Below, in pieces: positions 23,801 through 46,499 of a stretch of DNA of 64,000 nucleotides. Under the pieces are notes generated by a model. The model had not been told where the DNA came from. It saw nothing but the letters and a program-made list of their open reading frames with translations, and ran no database searches. This stretch comes from Ascaris suum (taxonomy: Eukaryota; Nematoda; Chromadorea; Rhabditida; Ascarididae): contig CM024179.1 in the NCBI GenBank assembly GCA_013433145.1, positions 3,396,501-3,460,500 on the forward strand, given 5' to 3'. Position 1 is the stretch's first letter, and each line of letters opens with the position of its first letter. Both the position numbers and the translations under genes were made by a program.

Positions 23801-26800
23801 AGAGTGAAGTCGTTTAGTTGAGAGGTTAAAGCAAAGATACTGGATGATGCACAACATTATTTTGCAAAAATAAAAAAGAGTTCCAATTTTTATGAAAGTG
23901 GCCACTAAAAACTCACAGATTTGTTAGAACGAAATGTTGTATTGGTCTGAAAATATATACAAACGTTTTAAAAATAAATCTACAGGGAAAACGTCGAAAT
24001 ATACGATATTATTTGCAAAAGAAAGTCACGGTAGTTGACGACGAAGTAGTAAAATGAACGGTTCAGGCCAGACGGAATGTGCCGCAGCGACTACGGCGGT
24101 TGTTGAGGCGGATCCGTTGACGAAACATGTCGGTATTCCGCTAGCTTGTGCGGCTATTAAACTGGTCGATGTACCTGAGCTGGGTTATTATGTGAAAGAC
24201 AAGGTTGGCATTATTTGCCTTCCAAAAAAACCATCGCTATAAATTAATGCGATAAAGTTGGCGAGGTAAATACTGCTGACAATGCTGTAATGTTTTTTTG
24301 GCAACATTGATTTTCCTATCTTTTATGATTAGCATTTTTGAATAAGTGGAAGAAAGCACGAAAACTTGTAATCCACGATTGTTGAATATTGAAAATGCAG
24401 ATGTAAATTCAAGAACGATGTAATCCTCCAAAGTTTGGCATTTGAAGGATGTTGCATTCAGTATTCGCTTCAACTTCAGTGCTTTGCTAAGGAAACCTTC
24501 GGGTTTCCTAATTAAAGATTAATGCCCCAAGAGCCTCTACCCCCTCCCATACCTCCCCTTTCATAAAGTATTCCTCAAAAGCGAGATTTTAGAAGAAAGC
24601 TCAGAAAATGTGACAAAAATACGAATGTTTCAGGCTGGTGAGGTGTGTATTCGAGGAGCACACGTCTTCAAAGGCTATTATAAAAATGACGAGATCACTA
24701 ACGAAGTGTTGGATGCGGATGGATGGTTGCATTCAGGAGATATTGGCAAATGGACTGAAAGGGATACATTAAAGATTATCGATCGTAAAAAACATATTTT
24801 CAAATTGCAACAGGTTGACGTTTTAAAACTTTCTAGACTTTTGTTGCATTCCACTTTCTTGACGCATTTCGAATTTCATCAGTGCGATCGCTTCGCTTCT
24901 TTATTTATCATTCATATATACTTTAAATTCGACTTTTTTAATGGCTCAACATTCATACACATATGTACATTGATATGTTCGGGTGCCAAATGGTTAGAGC
25001 AATGAACTAAGAAAAATAAAGTGATCGAAATTCGCAGGTTCGATCTAGTTTAGAGAAGGAAAAACATCTGTTGAGTTTCCGGTATTTATAACCTTGCACA
25101 CAACTCATGCGATACGGACGACATACCCAGTCACGAATTCGTGTCATGCGAGTGGTAAAATAGAAGAGTAAAGGGAAGAAGAAAGGCGGCATTTGTATGG
25201 TGATATCTTTTGAACTGAGTGTTTGAACTTGAACAGTTACTAAAAATTTACTCAGCGAAAGTAAATGGTTTTATTGCCAAATATCTCTTTGGATATCTTC
25301 AAATCTTGCTCTGAATTTAATCAAAAATCTAATACCATCATTTCATAGTTATCGATGCAACTCAAATCAGTGATAGTTAGTGAGAGGAAGCTGATGAATG
25401 CTAACATTATTTGATTAAAGCGTTATTTCCTTTACAGGGAGAATTCATTTGTCCAGACAAAATAGAAAGCATTTATGATCGTTCGCAATATGTACTACAG
25501 ACATTTGTCTATGGAGAAAGTCTGAAGACATGTCTTATAGCAATCGTTGTACCCGACGAAGAGGTTTATTTTAAGAACTTAGAAAAAAATGAATATGCCA
25601 AAAAATGGAAGAATGAAAAATTCTCGATGATTCTGTTAATTTTCTTTCGTTGGAAATAGGCTCGATAGCTTTTTGCAGTCCTCAAAGTTACACTCTAAAT
25701 CTGTCTTACACTCTAAAACACGTAATGTTCTGTTGTTTGGGATTTTTTGAGCATCCTGACGTAACCGCCTTATAAAGCGGTAAATCGGATGCCTGACATA
25801 CTTCCTTGTTTGTCACTTCCTCAAGGCGCTAGCAGCACTCAGTTTTGGAGCATTCAAAGGTATCAAAATCTTTTTCTGGATTTTTTATAAGGAATGCAAC
25901 ATCAAATTGGGTGCTTTTATGCCCGAAACATTTTATATGCTTATAATACCACTTAAGCTATTCGAGCAAACCGCCATTTAAATTTTCGGGTTTTTCATTT
26001 CTTTGAATCACCGTTAACTATTTATCTTAGCTTTGACTTTTCTTGAATTTCCTAACTTCACAGGCACAATTTACAGCTCTCTTTTTTCGGTATCAATCAT
26101 CGAGTGCAACATTTGCATTAATGCCTACGACGTTTGTTGAAACTCAGTCTTGCTTTCGGTCATTGTGATTTTTCACCCGTTCAGGATTAATATCTCAACA
26201 TTTACTCAAGCTCAATTTCTGCATTAATGGAAATTCATTGTGGATAAGAGAATTTTATGATTTTTGTGCAATGAAAGTTACTTTTCTTTATATGTTCCGT
26301 AGAGAAATCTTGAGGATATCTTCTCGAACTCAATTCTATGTCTAAAATGTTGCTTATTGAGTAAGCTGAATTTTAAGGCTGTTTTGGCAGCTGCTAAAGA
26401 AAAATTGAGCATTAAAGCTGCGAAAGTTACTGAAATATATCGTAATCCAGATGTGAAGAAAATGATTTTTGATGATATGATTGCTATCGGCCGCAAGGAG
26501 GGACTTAATTCATTTGAGCAGGTTATTCTTTCTTTGAACACGTAATTTTATCGGAATTTAATTCCTTTGAGCCGATGATTTTTACTAAACTTAATTTCAC
26601 TACTTCGTTCCTATTCGGAAATAACAGCAGTTACTTTTTATAATTTTTTACCAATTTCTCGCTGAAGCACAAGCTACTTTAAACCGTTCTTCCACCCAAT
26701 CAGGCTTTTTCACGTGAATTATTCCTCAATAACTCATCACTTAAGGGAAATATTGCAGTGGTGAGAGGGGGATATAGCAATAAAAGCAGGTGAGTATGAC

Positions 26801-27229
26801 GTATTATCGAGTTTCATCTTTAGAGTACAATTTCGTTGTCCCCTAATTTATAGGTCAATTTTATTCCTGTTGCATATCCGAATTTAATTCTCAATAAATC
26901 AAAAAAAAAGAAAGAAAAAAAAATCAACGCTTCACTGCGATTTGACTCATAACGATTTGTATGTATACAAACAAATATTTCATTCAGATCAATAGAATTT
27001 TTAAATTTTTTTACACGAAATATCGTTAAATAAAAGCGACAATTAATTTAGTGAAAAAACCTAATGAATTACTGAAAGATTTTTTTTAAAGGTGAAAGAT
27101 ATATTTATATCATGTGAACGATTCACCGTAACGAACGATCTATTAACACCAACAATGAAGAATAAACGAGCAAACATAAAGCAATATTTTGCTAAGCAAC
27201 TCGCTGAAATGTATTCAAAACTTAAATAG
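17854..27229 (+). CDS. long-chain acyl-CoA synthetase, copy 1 (14 exons, 692 aa, N-terminal membrane anchor)
   Basis: Exons: 17854-18024, 18437-18622, 19744-19845, 20249-20393, 20985-21151, 21385-21528, 22337-22525, 23020-23102, 23554-23720, 24067-24203, 24634-24813, 25438-25563, 26378-26521, 27092-27229. All phases agree and the sum is 2079 bp. The enzyme activates long-chain fatty acids to acyl-CoA using ATP (ACSL, EC 6.2.1.3, ANL superfamily). The ATP/AMP P-loop [11 protein letters not shown] is at about residues 269-279; [11 protein letters not shown] and GYGQTE (adenine site) follow. The FACS signature [12 protein letters not shown] starts at about 526, then [14 protein letters not shown], with the hinge Asp and catalytic Lys region. 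Residues 17-36 form a hydrophobic helix ending VFWWFW, an N-terminal anchor for ER, mitochondrial outer membrane or lipid droplet. No lesion was found. Several acceptors end in AAG instead of CAG. Confidence 0.93.
24981..25055 (+). pseudogene. tRNA-like degenerate sequence (A-box and B-box only)
   Basis: In intron 11 of the first synthetase, TGGTTAGAGC (24991-25000) resembles an RNA polymerase III A-box, and GGTTCGATCT (25038-25047) resembles a B-box at tRNA-like spacing. The flanks do not form a good T-stem or acceptor stem, so this is not a working tRNA. It could be a tRNA pseudogene, the head of a SINE, or coincidence. Confidence 0.25.
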
Positions 27230-27370
27230 CGATAAATCAATTGAATCGCTTTATTTTACGCGTAAATCTGTTCAGTGATAATCATTCATCAAAGAATTGT
27301 TTCATCGAAATTGAATTTTTTATTTATTTCTTTTTTTGACATTAATAATTGCTGTGTTGAATGAATTATA

Positions 27371-27376
27371 AATAAA
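27371..27376 (+). terminator. candidate poly(A) signal of synthetase copy 1
   Basis: AATAAA lies 142 bp after the stop codon at 27229. Many AT-rich hexamers occur in this region, so the assignment is tentative. Confidence 0.3.
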
Positions 27377-29011
27377 ACGATGAAATAATTGATCAGTTAG
27401 ATCGGATCGAATTACTTACATGAACTCATTGAGGCACAATAGCGACACCTATTCAAGGTGGTCGCTGAAGTGGGGAAAATATACACTAAATTTCTGTTGC
27501 AACAGCAACCTCTAAAACTATGATTCTATGAATCTATAAAGTCATCTCATCATAGTAACCACAGCGATGACTTTATTGTGCTAAACGGTCGCTAAACGCT
27601 ACTCAATGGGAATTTCGGGTTTCACAACGACCAACTAACTCTTGGCGTAATTATATACGAAGAGATGAGCAGATTTCAACCTTTTTTATAAGAGGCATTT
27701 CACATACTCCCACTCGTCTTCGTTCATAAGTCATGAAAAAATTCAAATATCTTCGGGAATTTCTAACAATGTCCGTCCAGTTTTTCATGGATAATTACGA
27801 TATTATAAATTATCATTTCCATCGGAGGACTTAAGATGAGAGAATTGAATAGTATGACTTTGTTCTTTGTTTCGCTTGATCGACCTCTAAGGATTTGATA
27901 ATTCGTTGATAATATAAGTAAATATTGAGCGTATAGAAAAAATAAACTCTTTTGCATGGATATAACAATCAGTGATTTGCGTCAATATTTACTCAACATT
28001 TTCAATGCTATAAGCAGTTGATATCTTTGTCATGCAATCGATCGGCTGCAGTCGTCACTGAGAATGCTTTTTTTTCAGTGATAAGAAAGACGCCTAAATT
28101 TTGGTATCTGCATACCTGAGTAATCAAAATTTAAAATTTAACCTTCCGCTGCATATTGTCAACAATCAATAAGTACCGGCTGTGCAATCTACAGCAAACG
28201 GAGATTAAATATGATGAAGGGTGATGAGGGGGAAATTGAGATGGAATGCGGCAGAGGGGAGGGAAAATTTAGGAATGACAGCGGTGCGAAATTGTTCTTT
28301 CTTCGAAAGCATAGTGCTGTTTTATTGTTTTGCTAGTTATGGTCATATAGCTTTGAAAATATTTTTTGCCTATTTTAGTCACTTGAACAATAACAATTGT
28401 TGCTGTTTAATCGGCATGCTTTTGTTATGCGTTTATGCATATCAATACACATGTTGAAGGATAAATTTGCAATGAAATATAAATTTTTATTATTATTGAT
28501 TTAGAGAGGTCTTACAAGAAGAGTGAGGTACATCAAGTGATTTGCCGATTCGCCTAGATTGTTGATTGCAGCAACAAACTCATGCTAAATATTGCGAAAA
28601 TCTATGCAAAAATTGCAATAAATCGAGAAAAATATCAAAATTTTTATTGTTGTTAGCAATTTGTCATGACTTAATGATATGGAAGAAAAATGGAAGCGTT
28701 TATGAGTTTTGCAATTTTTTTTCTTGAAATTTTTGCACAGCGTTGTGAGAATGTTTATCAATGTTGAATAGATAATATTATACATATTGGTGCTTAATTT
28801 CTCATATGTGACGCATGAAATGAGTAAAGCGTTTAAGATATTCGCTGATAAGCGAGAGGTAACAAAGGGCGTTTTATTACGCTCGGAAGTGACAAAACTT
28901 ATCATGCCATCAATAATGTAGGCACCACCAAGCAGGTATATATGAAGAAATACAACAGACGCACACCTTAACTATATAATCTGAAAGAAAAACCGTTGAT
29001 TATGGAGATCT

Positions 29012-29491
29012 TCAATTAGGAAGTTGATGTGCAAAATGGACGATGTCCTTGAAACATTCACTGATAGATGGAAGCGGACAAAGAACGATTTTTTTAAGGC
29101 AAAAGTGGCAAAAGTTATCAAAATAAAGAACATAAATCATTAAATAATATATGCAAACGTTTCGTTTTGGCTTTCTGCATGCGCCATTTGTTAAAGTACC
29201 GAGCTCATTGAAGATGGTTGTGTTGAGATGCACGAATTTTTTGAAGCGCATGCAACAACTAATTCTCGAGAAGATATCTTCTGAAAGATTCATGGAGTAT
29301 TCATCGTCCGTAGATGTTTCACGAAGGGAGGTAGCATTTAAAGCTAATATCGCGCCACCACAGCAGCGAATGTGAGAGGAACGCTGTGTGGATATACTTT
29401 GAGCACAGGAATGCAGGCCCTCGGTAATGCCTCCTTTAGCTGATGCTGTATAGATAATGCCATGAAAGATTCTGGTAATTTGCCTTTGCAA
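29012..29491 (-). CDS. orphan reading frame, 159 codons, function unknown
   Basis: This is the longest open frame in the intergenic stretch. It is coding-like in composition, with seven or more Cys and a mixed charged sequence. A CTATACAG acceptor-like site occurs near the 5' end and an AAC|GTTTGC donor-like site after residue 110, so the real exon may be shorter than the frame. The plus strand is also open over part of this region. No family is recognised and no partner exons were found. Confidence 0.22.
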   Translation of the reverse strand: MQRQITRIFHGIIYTASAKGGITEGLHSCAQSISTQRSSHIRCCGGAILALNATSLRETSTDDEYSMNLSEDIFSRISCCMRFKKFVHLNTTIFNELGTLTNGACRKPKRNVCIYYLMIYVLYFDNFCHFCLKKIVLCPLPSISECFKDIVHFAHQLPN

Positions 29492-29755
29492 CTTCTTTTA
29501 TTGGAAGGAAGAAGAGTATTCCAGAAGTGCTTGTCATTGTAACGAGGAGGAGAGAGAGAAGAGGAAGAAGGGATATTGTCCCCATAAGTTTAAATTGGCG
29601 TCGCGGGAAACGATTCTCTTTATAATAGAGAGATTCCACTGAGGATAGCATCGTAATCATATTTTTTCCTACGAGATGCTAGGTCGGAACATTACAGAAC
29701 TCCACTAACGATGGAATGAATCAAGCGACTAGTTAATATTTATGGTCACTGTTTA

Positions 29756-29910
29756 GTGCAGGAATTTGGTGTAGTTTTTCGAAAGGAATGGCCAAAAATT
29801 ACTTTTCGATTTTTACTAGATACCATAAACGACGAATACAACGATGCGTTTGGTAATCATAATCGTGGTTCAGTGATGGAACTCCTTCAAGGTTACAAAC
29901 TTTTGGAGGT
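29756..29910 (+). CDS. orphan exon-like segment, function unknown
   Basis: A TTTAGTGCAG acceptor is followed by an open frame starting EFGVVFRKEWPKITF, running through charged and hydrophobic residues to YKLLE. It is closed by a GAG|GTAGGA donor at 29910/29911. The frame itself continues to a stop at 29962. Composition and splice signals look like an internal exon, but neither neighbour exon was found within several kilobases. It may be a fragment of a decayed gene. Confidence 0.25.
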
Positions 29911-32219
29911 AGGACATTCAGGCCAAATGTTAATAACCTTAGAAAATGGCAGCAAAGTATGACAGCAAATCGATCGAAATAAGGGAGCTATGAATATGGA
30001 AAACTAAACTTTATCACCGAATGGACGAGCACCAGCTTCAGGTTTTTCCTCTATTATAAACCGCGCATTATGCTAATGTGTGATTTTATTAACCAAATTT
30101 AACAACTTTGCTTAATAAAAATGACTCTCACAAATGAATTAAATTTCTTCTACCTTCTTCATCCAGCGCTACCCCACGTCGTTTCGCATGCGAAAGTTGA
30201 TTACTCGCTTGCAACTTACCAAAAACAGTAATCACTATAGAATGCTCTCAAAGCAGGTGTGCAGTTACGCCTTTCAATTTTTTGCACATTGCAAAATATA
30301 AATGCGAACATATTGATTGGAATGCTAATTAAGCATTTTCGCGTCGACGAATTTATTTCAATTGTGAGCTTTAATTGAGAGACTATTGAATGACCAAAAA
30401 GAGTAGGGAGATGAAGGAAAAAGGTATATAATGTTCATAAGGCTCGATTCACGCAATCACATTAAAAATTCAACAACGTTAAAGAATATCGGTGCTAAAA
30501 AAAATTTGCAAATCAAATCTGTTATAGCAATTATTGCTTTCGTTATTTGAGGGTTTTTCTTTGCTCACGCAATACGCTATTTGCCTCACGTGACATACGA
30601 CAATCATCGGCACTATAAAAGATGGCTCACGAAAAAATTTCATTGCAAAATCGCTCGTTTATTTAATTTCAATTTGTTTTGACAATCGATCATATCGCTT
30701 TAGGCATAATCGACCCAAGTAAAAGCTACTTTTTTTTCAATATTCATAGTGGATACTTTGCGTGTATGTTTCGCCTCCAAAATTCGCTATCTCCTTAATC
30801 GATTGGCGTCGAAAATATTCCTTTTTTTTTTCAGCATTTAATGCGTGAAATTTTCAACTATCATTTTTGAACGTTCAGTGCTATTAAAATTGCTAAAAAT
30901 TCTTTGAAACTTTCATCGACGTTAATCAATCGCTCTCACTGCATTTGAAAATGTTAATATAGGAGTAAAATTTTCCGTTCATCGATCTTCCGTCCCAAAA
31001 AAAAGAGCACAATCACTCGATATTTTCGTGCTCGATATTCAATGCAAATGAATCAGCGAATAATCGGATAAACCACATATAAATATGCAAATTTCTGTTG
31101 CCAGAAGTTATGTGGATTTCATTTGACTACTCTCCCTTGAATATTTTCGGCTAAAATAAAGTTGTTTTTTTAATAGCACAAAAACGCGTGACACTACTGA
31201 CTGTTGTTTATGTGCGTGAATGTATACAAATTCTGCAAAATTATGCGACTATTGCTGCCGAATTTATAGTCGGTTTTATTGCATAAGAATATGGGACAGA
31301 ATGCCTAAAACAAATCAACTTCATCAATGAGTACACGACAACGCATAGCATAGCATCGTCGAAACAACGCTCGAATTTTAGAAGTAGTACCTCCCTTCTT
31401 TTTTCTCGATGAACGGATTTCTTTATTGCCAACCGTTGTTTTGAGGTTCTAAGTTTTAAGTTTTAAGTTTCAAGTTTTAAGTTTTAACGAGCACTCTACA
31501 GGCTTCGACAGTTTCCAATACGGCATTAAAAGTGAGTGAAAATGTCTAATTATAAACTTTACACGAACGTTTTACCACTCCTGCAGTTCATTCAGCAACC
31601 TTTATATATCCCATTGAAGTGACTCTATGTTTCGTTGCGAATGAGTGTTTCTCGACTTAAGCGTTGACATGAGTTCGAACTTTTTATTGCTCTCTCGCTT
31701 TTCATTATTCACATTCACTGAACTCACTCATTAGTTACTATATTTATTACAGTATCTGATGATTTATTTTCTCATGCACCACTAGTGACCGTAGAAGAAA
31801 GACAGTAACTCGAAAAATTGATAAAATATTCGATTGAAAGCAGAAAAATTATTCAATAGCTTCATAGTGCTATTGCAATTTTCCCTTATTTCAATATCTT
31901 CAACCGGTATTTTAAGATATAAAAACTCCAGTCGTAGTGTTTGCCATTGAGAAGATGCAAGCTTCGATGCAGTATTAAAGCGGAAATATAAGTGTGATGT
32001 GATCGCGCAGTGTTCATAGTTCTACCAAGGTATGTCCACTGCTGCGATAGACACGACCGCTGTTGTGCAGAGGCACAATCACCTCGACTCAGCGCTTCAC
32101 CCAATAATGGTATGGTTTTTTAAATGATAATTGTAGTAGTGCTTTGCATTTTATGACCCATATTGCAGGAATTCATCTGACAATTCCAAATTGTATACCC
32201 CTACTTTTATTGCACTTGT

Positions 32220-32510
32220 CGTGCAGCAGAAGCAAAAGCCTTGGTGCAAGAGTCAGCTCCCCTTGGCTCGTCTAGTCGTCCAAACCTCTTTGAGGGTCTG
32301 CACCCTCTGTTGAGCTGCGGTCGAACAGTTGCGAGATAACACAAGGGCTGAAGAGTGTATCACATTCATATAATAAGGTCACAGACAAGACGGAACACTA
32401 GGATAGCTCTAATCGCAGGCACGATCCCGCAGTCGAACCCCACGGTCCCTCCGATCACCCCGCGCACTCTAGCGGCCACATGTAGGCCTGTTCCGGTCTA
32501 AGACTAGTCA
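32220..32510. repeat. GC-richer island, possible old insertion
   Basis: Base composition changes abruptly to roughly half G+C within otherwise AT-rich DNA, with phrases such as GTCGAACCCCACGG and CACCCCGCGC. No reading frame or recognisable family is present. It may be a dispersed repeat (SINE- or MITE-like). Confidence 0.3.
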
Positions 32511-33486
32511 AGAAGCTGGACTAAATAAATGATCACATTGACCACTTTTATGTTCTCCCGCTTCTGCCTCAGGCTGGTCTCACGATATAATATAGTGGAT
32601 AGTCGTTTGATCTGCCTGTATGCTGTTGAACTTTTTTGACTTACCTTGCAAGGCCACTATTCCCATTAATCTATAGCCAACTTAATCAGCAATAAGTTTC
32701 AAAGGTATTATTTATGAAATCGACGGCTGGAAACACTGTTAAAAAAGACGACAAGTTTTCCACATAAATTTATTTACTCGTGCTCATATCGCTGAGTTTG
32801 TCTTAAGCTGCTCTCTATCTTAAGCTCAGTATGTCATCATTTTTTGTTGTCTTTACCTGGGCGCATTTTCGTTGGTATCGTACTTTGCTCCCGTCAAACC
32901 TGAGTGATCTTTTATGTTTACATGCGAAACTAATGATTCCTATCAAATCGTCAAAGATTTCTTTGCTGGATAATTAAATGAAACTCATGAAGGACCTCCT
33001 AACTGGTTCTATATATTTTGCTTCGGTAGTAAATTTTAGTATTCTGCAACGTGAGCAAACAGAGCACGTCATAACGAAGTACGGATGAAAGTGATACGAA
33101 AATAGGAAAAGCAATAATTATTGTCGATATAGCGCTGATGTGAATTTTGTTTGAATTATTTAACTGCTTAGATATATTTCCTCAACCACCATAGAAGTTG
33201 AGTTTATAGGCCATTAGTACAGACAGTTTATGAACAATGAATTCAAAATGAACACTTTGTGAACTTTTAATTCAGGAAAAAAAATAAAAACAGGATAACT
33301 AAAAAACAATAAATTTAAACAGCAAATAAATAAGGCTAACTGCTATTATGAATTTTATTAGCCGGAACTTGGTGAATTTTAAGTTCCAGTTCATAGGCAT
33401 TGATGAATGATTTCTTCTAATAACAGTACTCAACAATAATTCTTTACGGACATTTAGTAATCAATTATGAATGCAAACAAACTAAC

Positions 33487-33816
33487 GTCACATAACTCAG
33501 TCATATTATTTATTATGTTTGCAGAAGTGATTATATTCCATGCAATCATTCGACACCCTCCTTTAATCTCTGATAGCATTTGTCCTTTGTTCTTTACAAT
33601 CATATCACGTTGACTTTGTACTTTCTGATGACATATCATCAGACCGCCTTCTTTTTTGAAAATTTTAACGGTTGAGAGGCAGGAAGCACCCTCCAGTTTA
33701 GACGCAGATGAGTGCCCTGCCTGTCTACTTGTCTCGACTCGTTGTTCAAGCCTTTTGAAGTTACTTCTAAAACTTGCTTTTATAGAATTGTACACTTTTG
33801 CTAATCTACTTCTCAA
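33487..33816 (-). CDS. orphan basic reading frame, function unknown
   Basis: Minus-strand open frame of about 110 codons, rich in Lys, Arg, Ser and Gln, ending at a good donor (GAC|GTTAGT at 33487/33486). No start exon, downstream exon or domain was recognised. It could be an exon of a decayed gene or transposon-derived. Confidence 0.22.
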
Positions 33817-34625
33817 AAAAACGGCATTGCTGAGAAAATATATATATGTCTGTCTGTATACCTACTATCCGCCTGCCAGTTGCCAACTTACAATACTCTC
33901 AAATTTATTCTTTGCGTTGCAAAAAAGGTGCAGCTAAGATGAATAAGCCAACTGTTTTCTGTGGACAAAACGTTCGCCACACAATGCGTTTCGTCAATGG
34001 TAATTGAAAATTCTCTGTGCAATATTGCTTAGTAAGTATTCAACCGCTGGGCCAGAGAGAAAATTTGATGACCATTTCAACACTATATTATGCTTTCTAT
34101 TGTCCTTATGCAATTTCATATGAGTAGAATTGCAAAAAAAATCTCACATCTCTCCAGTATCTGTAGCGCTTTTTCTCGTTTTGTTTTATGAGAGGCGCAC
34201 TTAAGAAATAGAAGAGAAGATAGCATCTTCACTGTCGATGGTGAGTATCATCCATATTTGATTGCAAAAATTCAATTCCGCAACATATTTATAATGCTCG
34301 CTTAGTGCTTTCATAAGCCTTCAGCGCAGTATTTCATGACTCTTCTATATGATTTTTTGCGTTGTTCTATCCACTTCTACGTCCTTCTGCCTTTCCTCTC
34401 CCCTTCTCCATTGCTGTCGGATTATTAGCTGAAAGACTGATGGATATAAGAGCGTCTTTTGTCAAAATCGATTGTTTATTGTGATATGGTTGTATTATAT
34501 TGCACTGTTTTTTTTAGCCGATGATGCGCATTTAGCTAACGACGATTTATAAATATCGCTTTAATGAATGTTGTTGACATTAATTGTTATATGTGAAATA
34601 TGTTTTTTCAATAAAAAAACATCAT

Positions 34626-34635
34626 TCAATTTCAG
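34626..34635 (+). promoter_or_regulatory. probable trans-splice (or 5'-UTR) acceptor of synthetase copy 2
   Basis: TTCAATTTCAG ends 26 nt upstream of the ATG at 34662, the first Met after the site. This placement is typical of spliced-leader addition in nematodes; the role is inferred. Confidence 0.4.
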
Positions 34636-34661
34636 TTTCGTGCTTCTGTTTTTTGAACAAG

Positions 34662-45478
<10,817 letters not shown>

Positions 45479-46499
45479 ATCGTGTTTACTAAAGTACATA
45501 ATTCGTTCAGATATTGTTACTCGATATGATTACTATGATTTGATGATAAATGTTGAATTAATCAAAAATGCTTGGTGATCGGTGATCAGGCGGGGCTGAA
45601 AGAAAATCGATGAATCGATAGGAAACGCAGTTTCATAGTTGATGCTGCTTACGTTGCAATGTGGTGATCGATTAAGAATGCTCATATGTATAGCAATATT
45701 TTCTTTATTCAAATGAAATAAACAACAACAAAAATTTTTAATGCCTAGTGGCGAAAGTTTTGCGATGCGAGTCGCATTTATGGACATAGCGATGTAAACG
45801 TTCACACCTCTCCAAATGCGTATTGCGAATGAACAATTTCGGCCGATACCGGCATATAGGGCTCCTAAAATAATCAAATAAATTATGGCTTTTGTTTAAA
45901 ATTGAAAAATCTGTTGCAGCTTCGTCTGAAATATTATCGAATTTGTGAGTGAAAATCGAAGATTCGAAGGTGAAACTTGAGGTTTTGACTTCTTTTAATA
46001 AAGCAGCGAGAATTCAATATCTTAGCTGTACTTTTCATCTCCTCAAAATCGCCAAAACATGCGCGAAATCTGAAGGAAATGAAGCTCATAAAGAAAGAAG
46101 TCAAATAAACATATATATGACATCAAGGAAATGTAAGCACCAAAAAGGGAGGTTTTAGTGCATCAAAACTTATGAGAAAGTCATGAGTGGAAATATCGAC
46201 TGAACTAGAAACATTCCGCCACCTACGCTAATCTGTTTATTACGATGATGTTTGCACTAGGAAGGCAGAGTGACCCAATGAATTGCGAAACACTTATCCG
46301 GACATCATCGATCACAAGTCATCCAAGATCAGTCTGAAAGGAAAGGTATGCAGCGTTTTTTTGACGCATATTAAATTAGCGGCTTATTGTTGTAGATATT
46401 GGATGGCGAGGTGAAATTGAGAATTATGCAAAACATGCGAATTTTCACTTCAATCACATAAATCGGGTGCTAATTTTAACTTAAATAAAAGTAGAAGCT
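45479..46499. other. 3'-to-3' intergenic spacer
   Basis: About 1 kb separates the stop codons of synthetase copy 2 (plus) and the zinc-finger gene (minus). Candidate poly(A) signals are AATAAA at 45717-45722 on the plus strand and its complement TTTATT at 46236-46241 for the minus strand. No other gene is seen. Confidence 0.5.

Larger units (their letters stand above)
27377..34625. other. intergenic DNA between the two synthetases
   Basis: About 7.2 kb with no confident gene. It holds orphan coding-like frames at 29012-29491 (minus), 29756-29910 (plus) and 33487-33816 (minus), a GC-richer island at 32220-32510, and a short array of AAGTTTT-type units at about 31448-31487. The rest is AT-rich with stops in all frames. 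Confidence 0.5.

Noticed and set aside
24981..25055. Functional tRNA gene
   Set aside because: The box motifs are present but the T-stem and acceptor stem do not pair.
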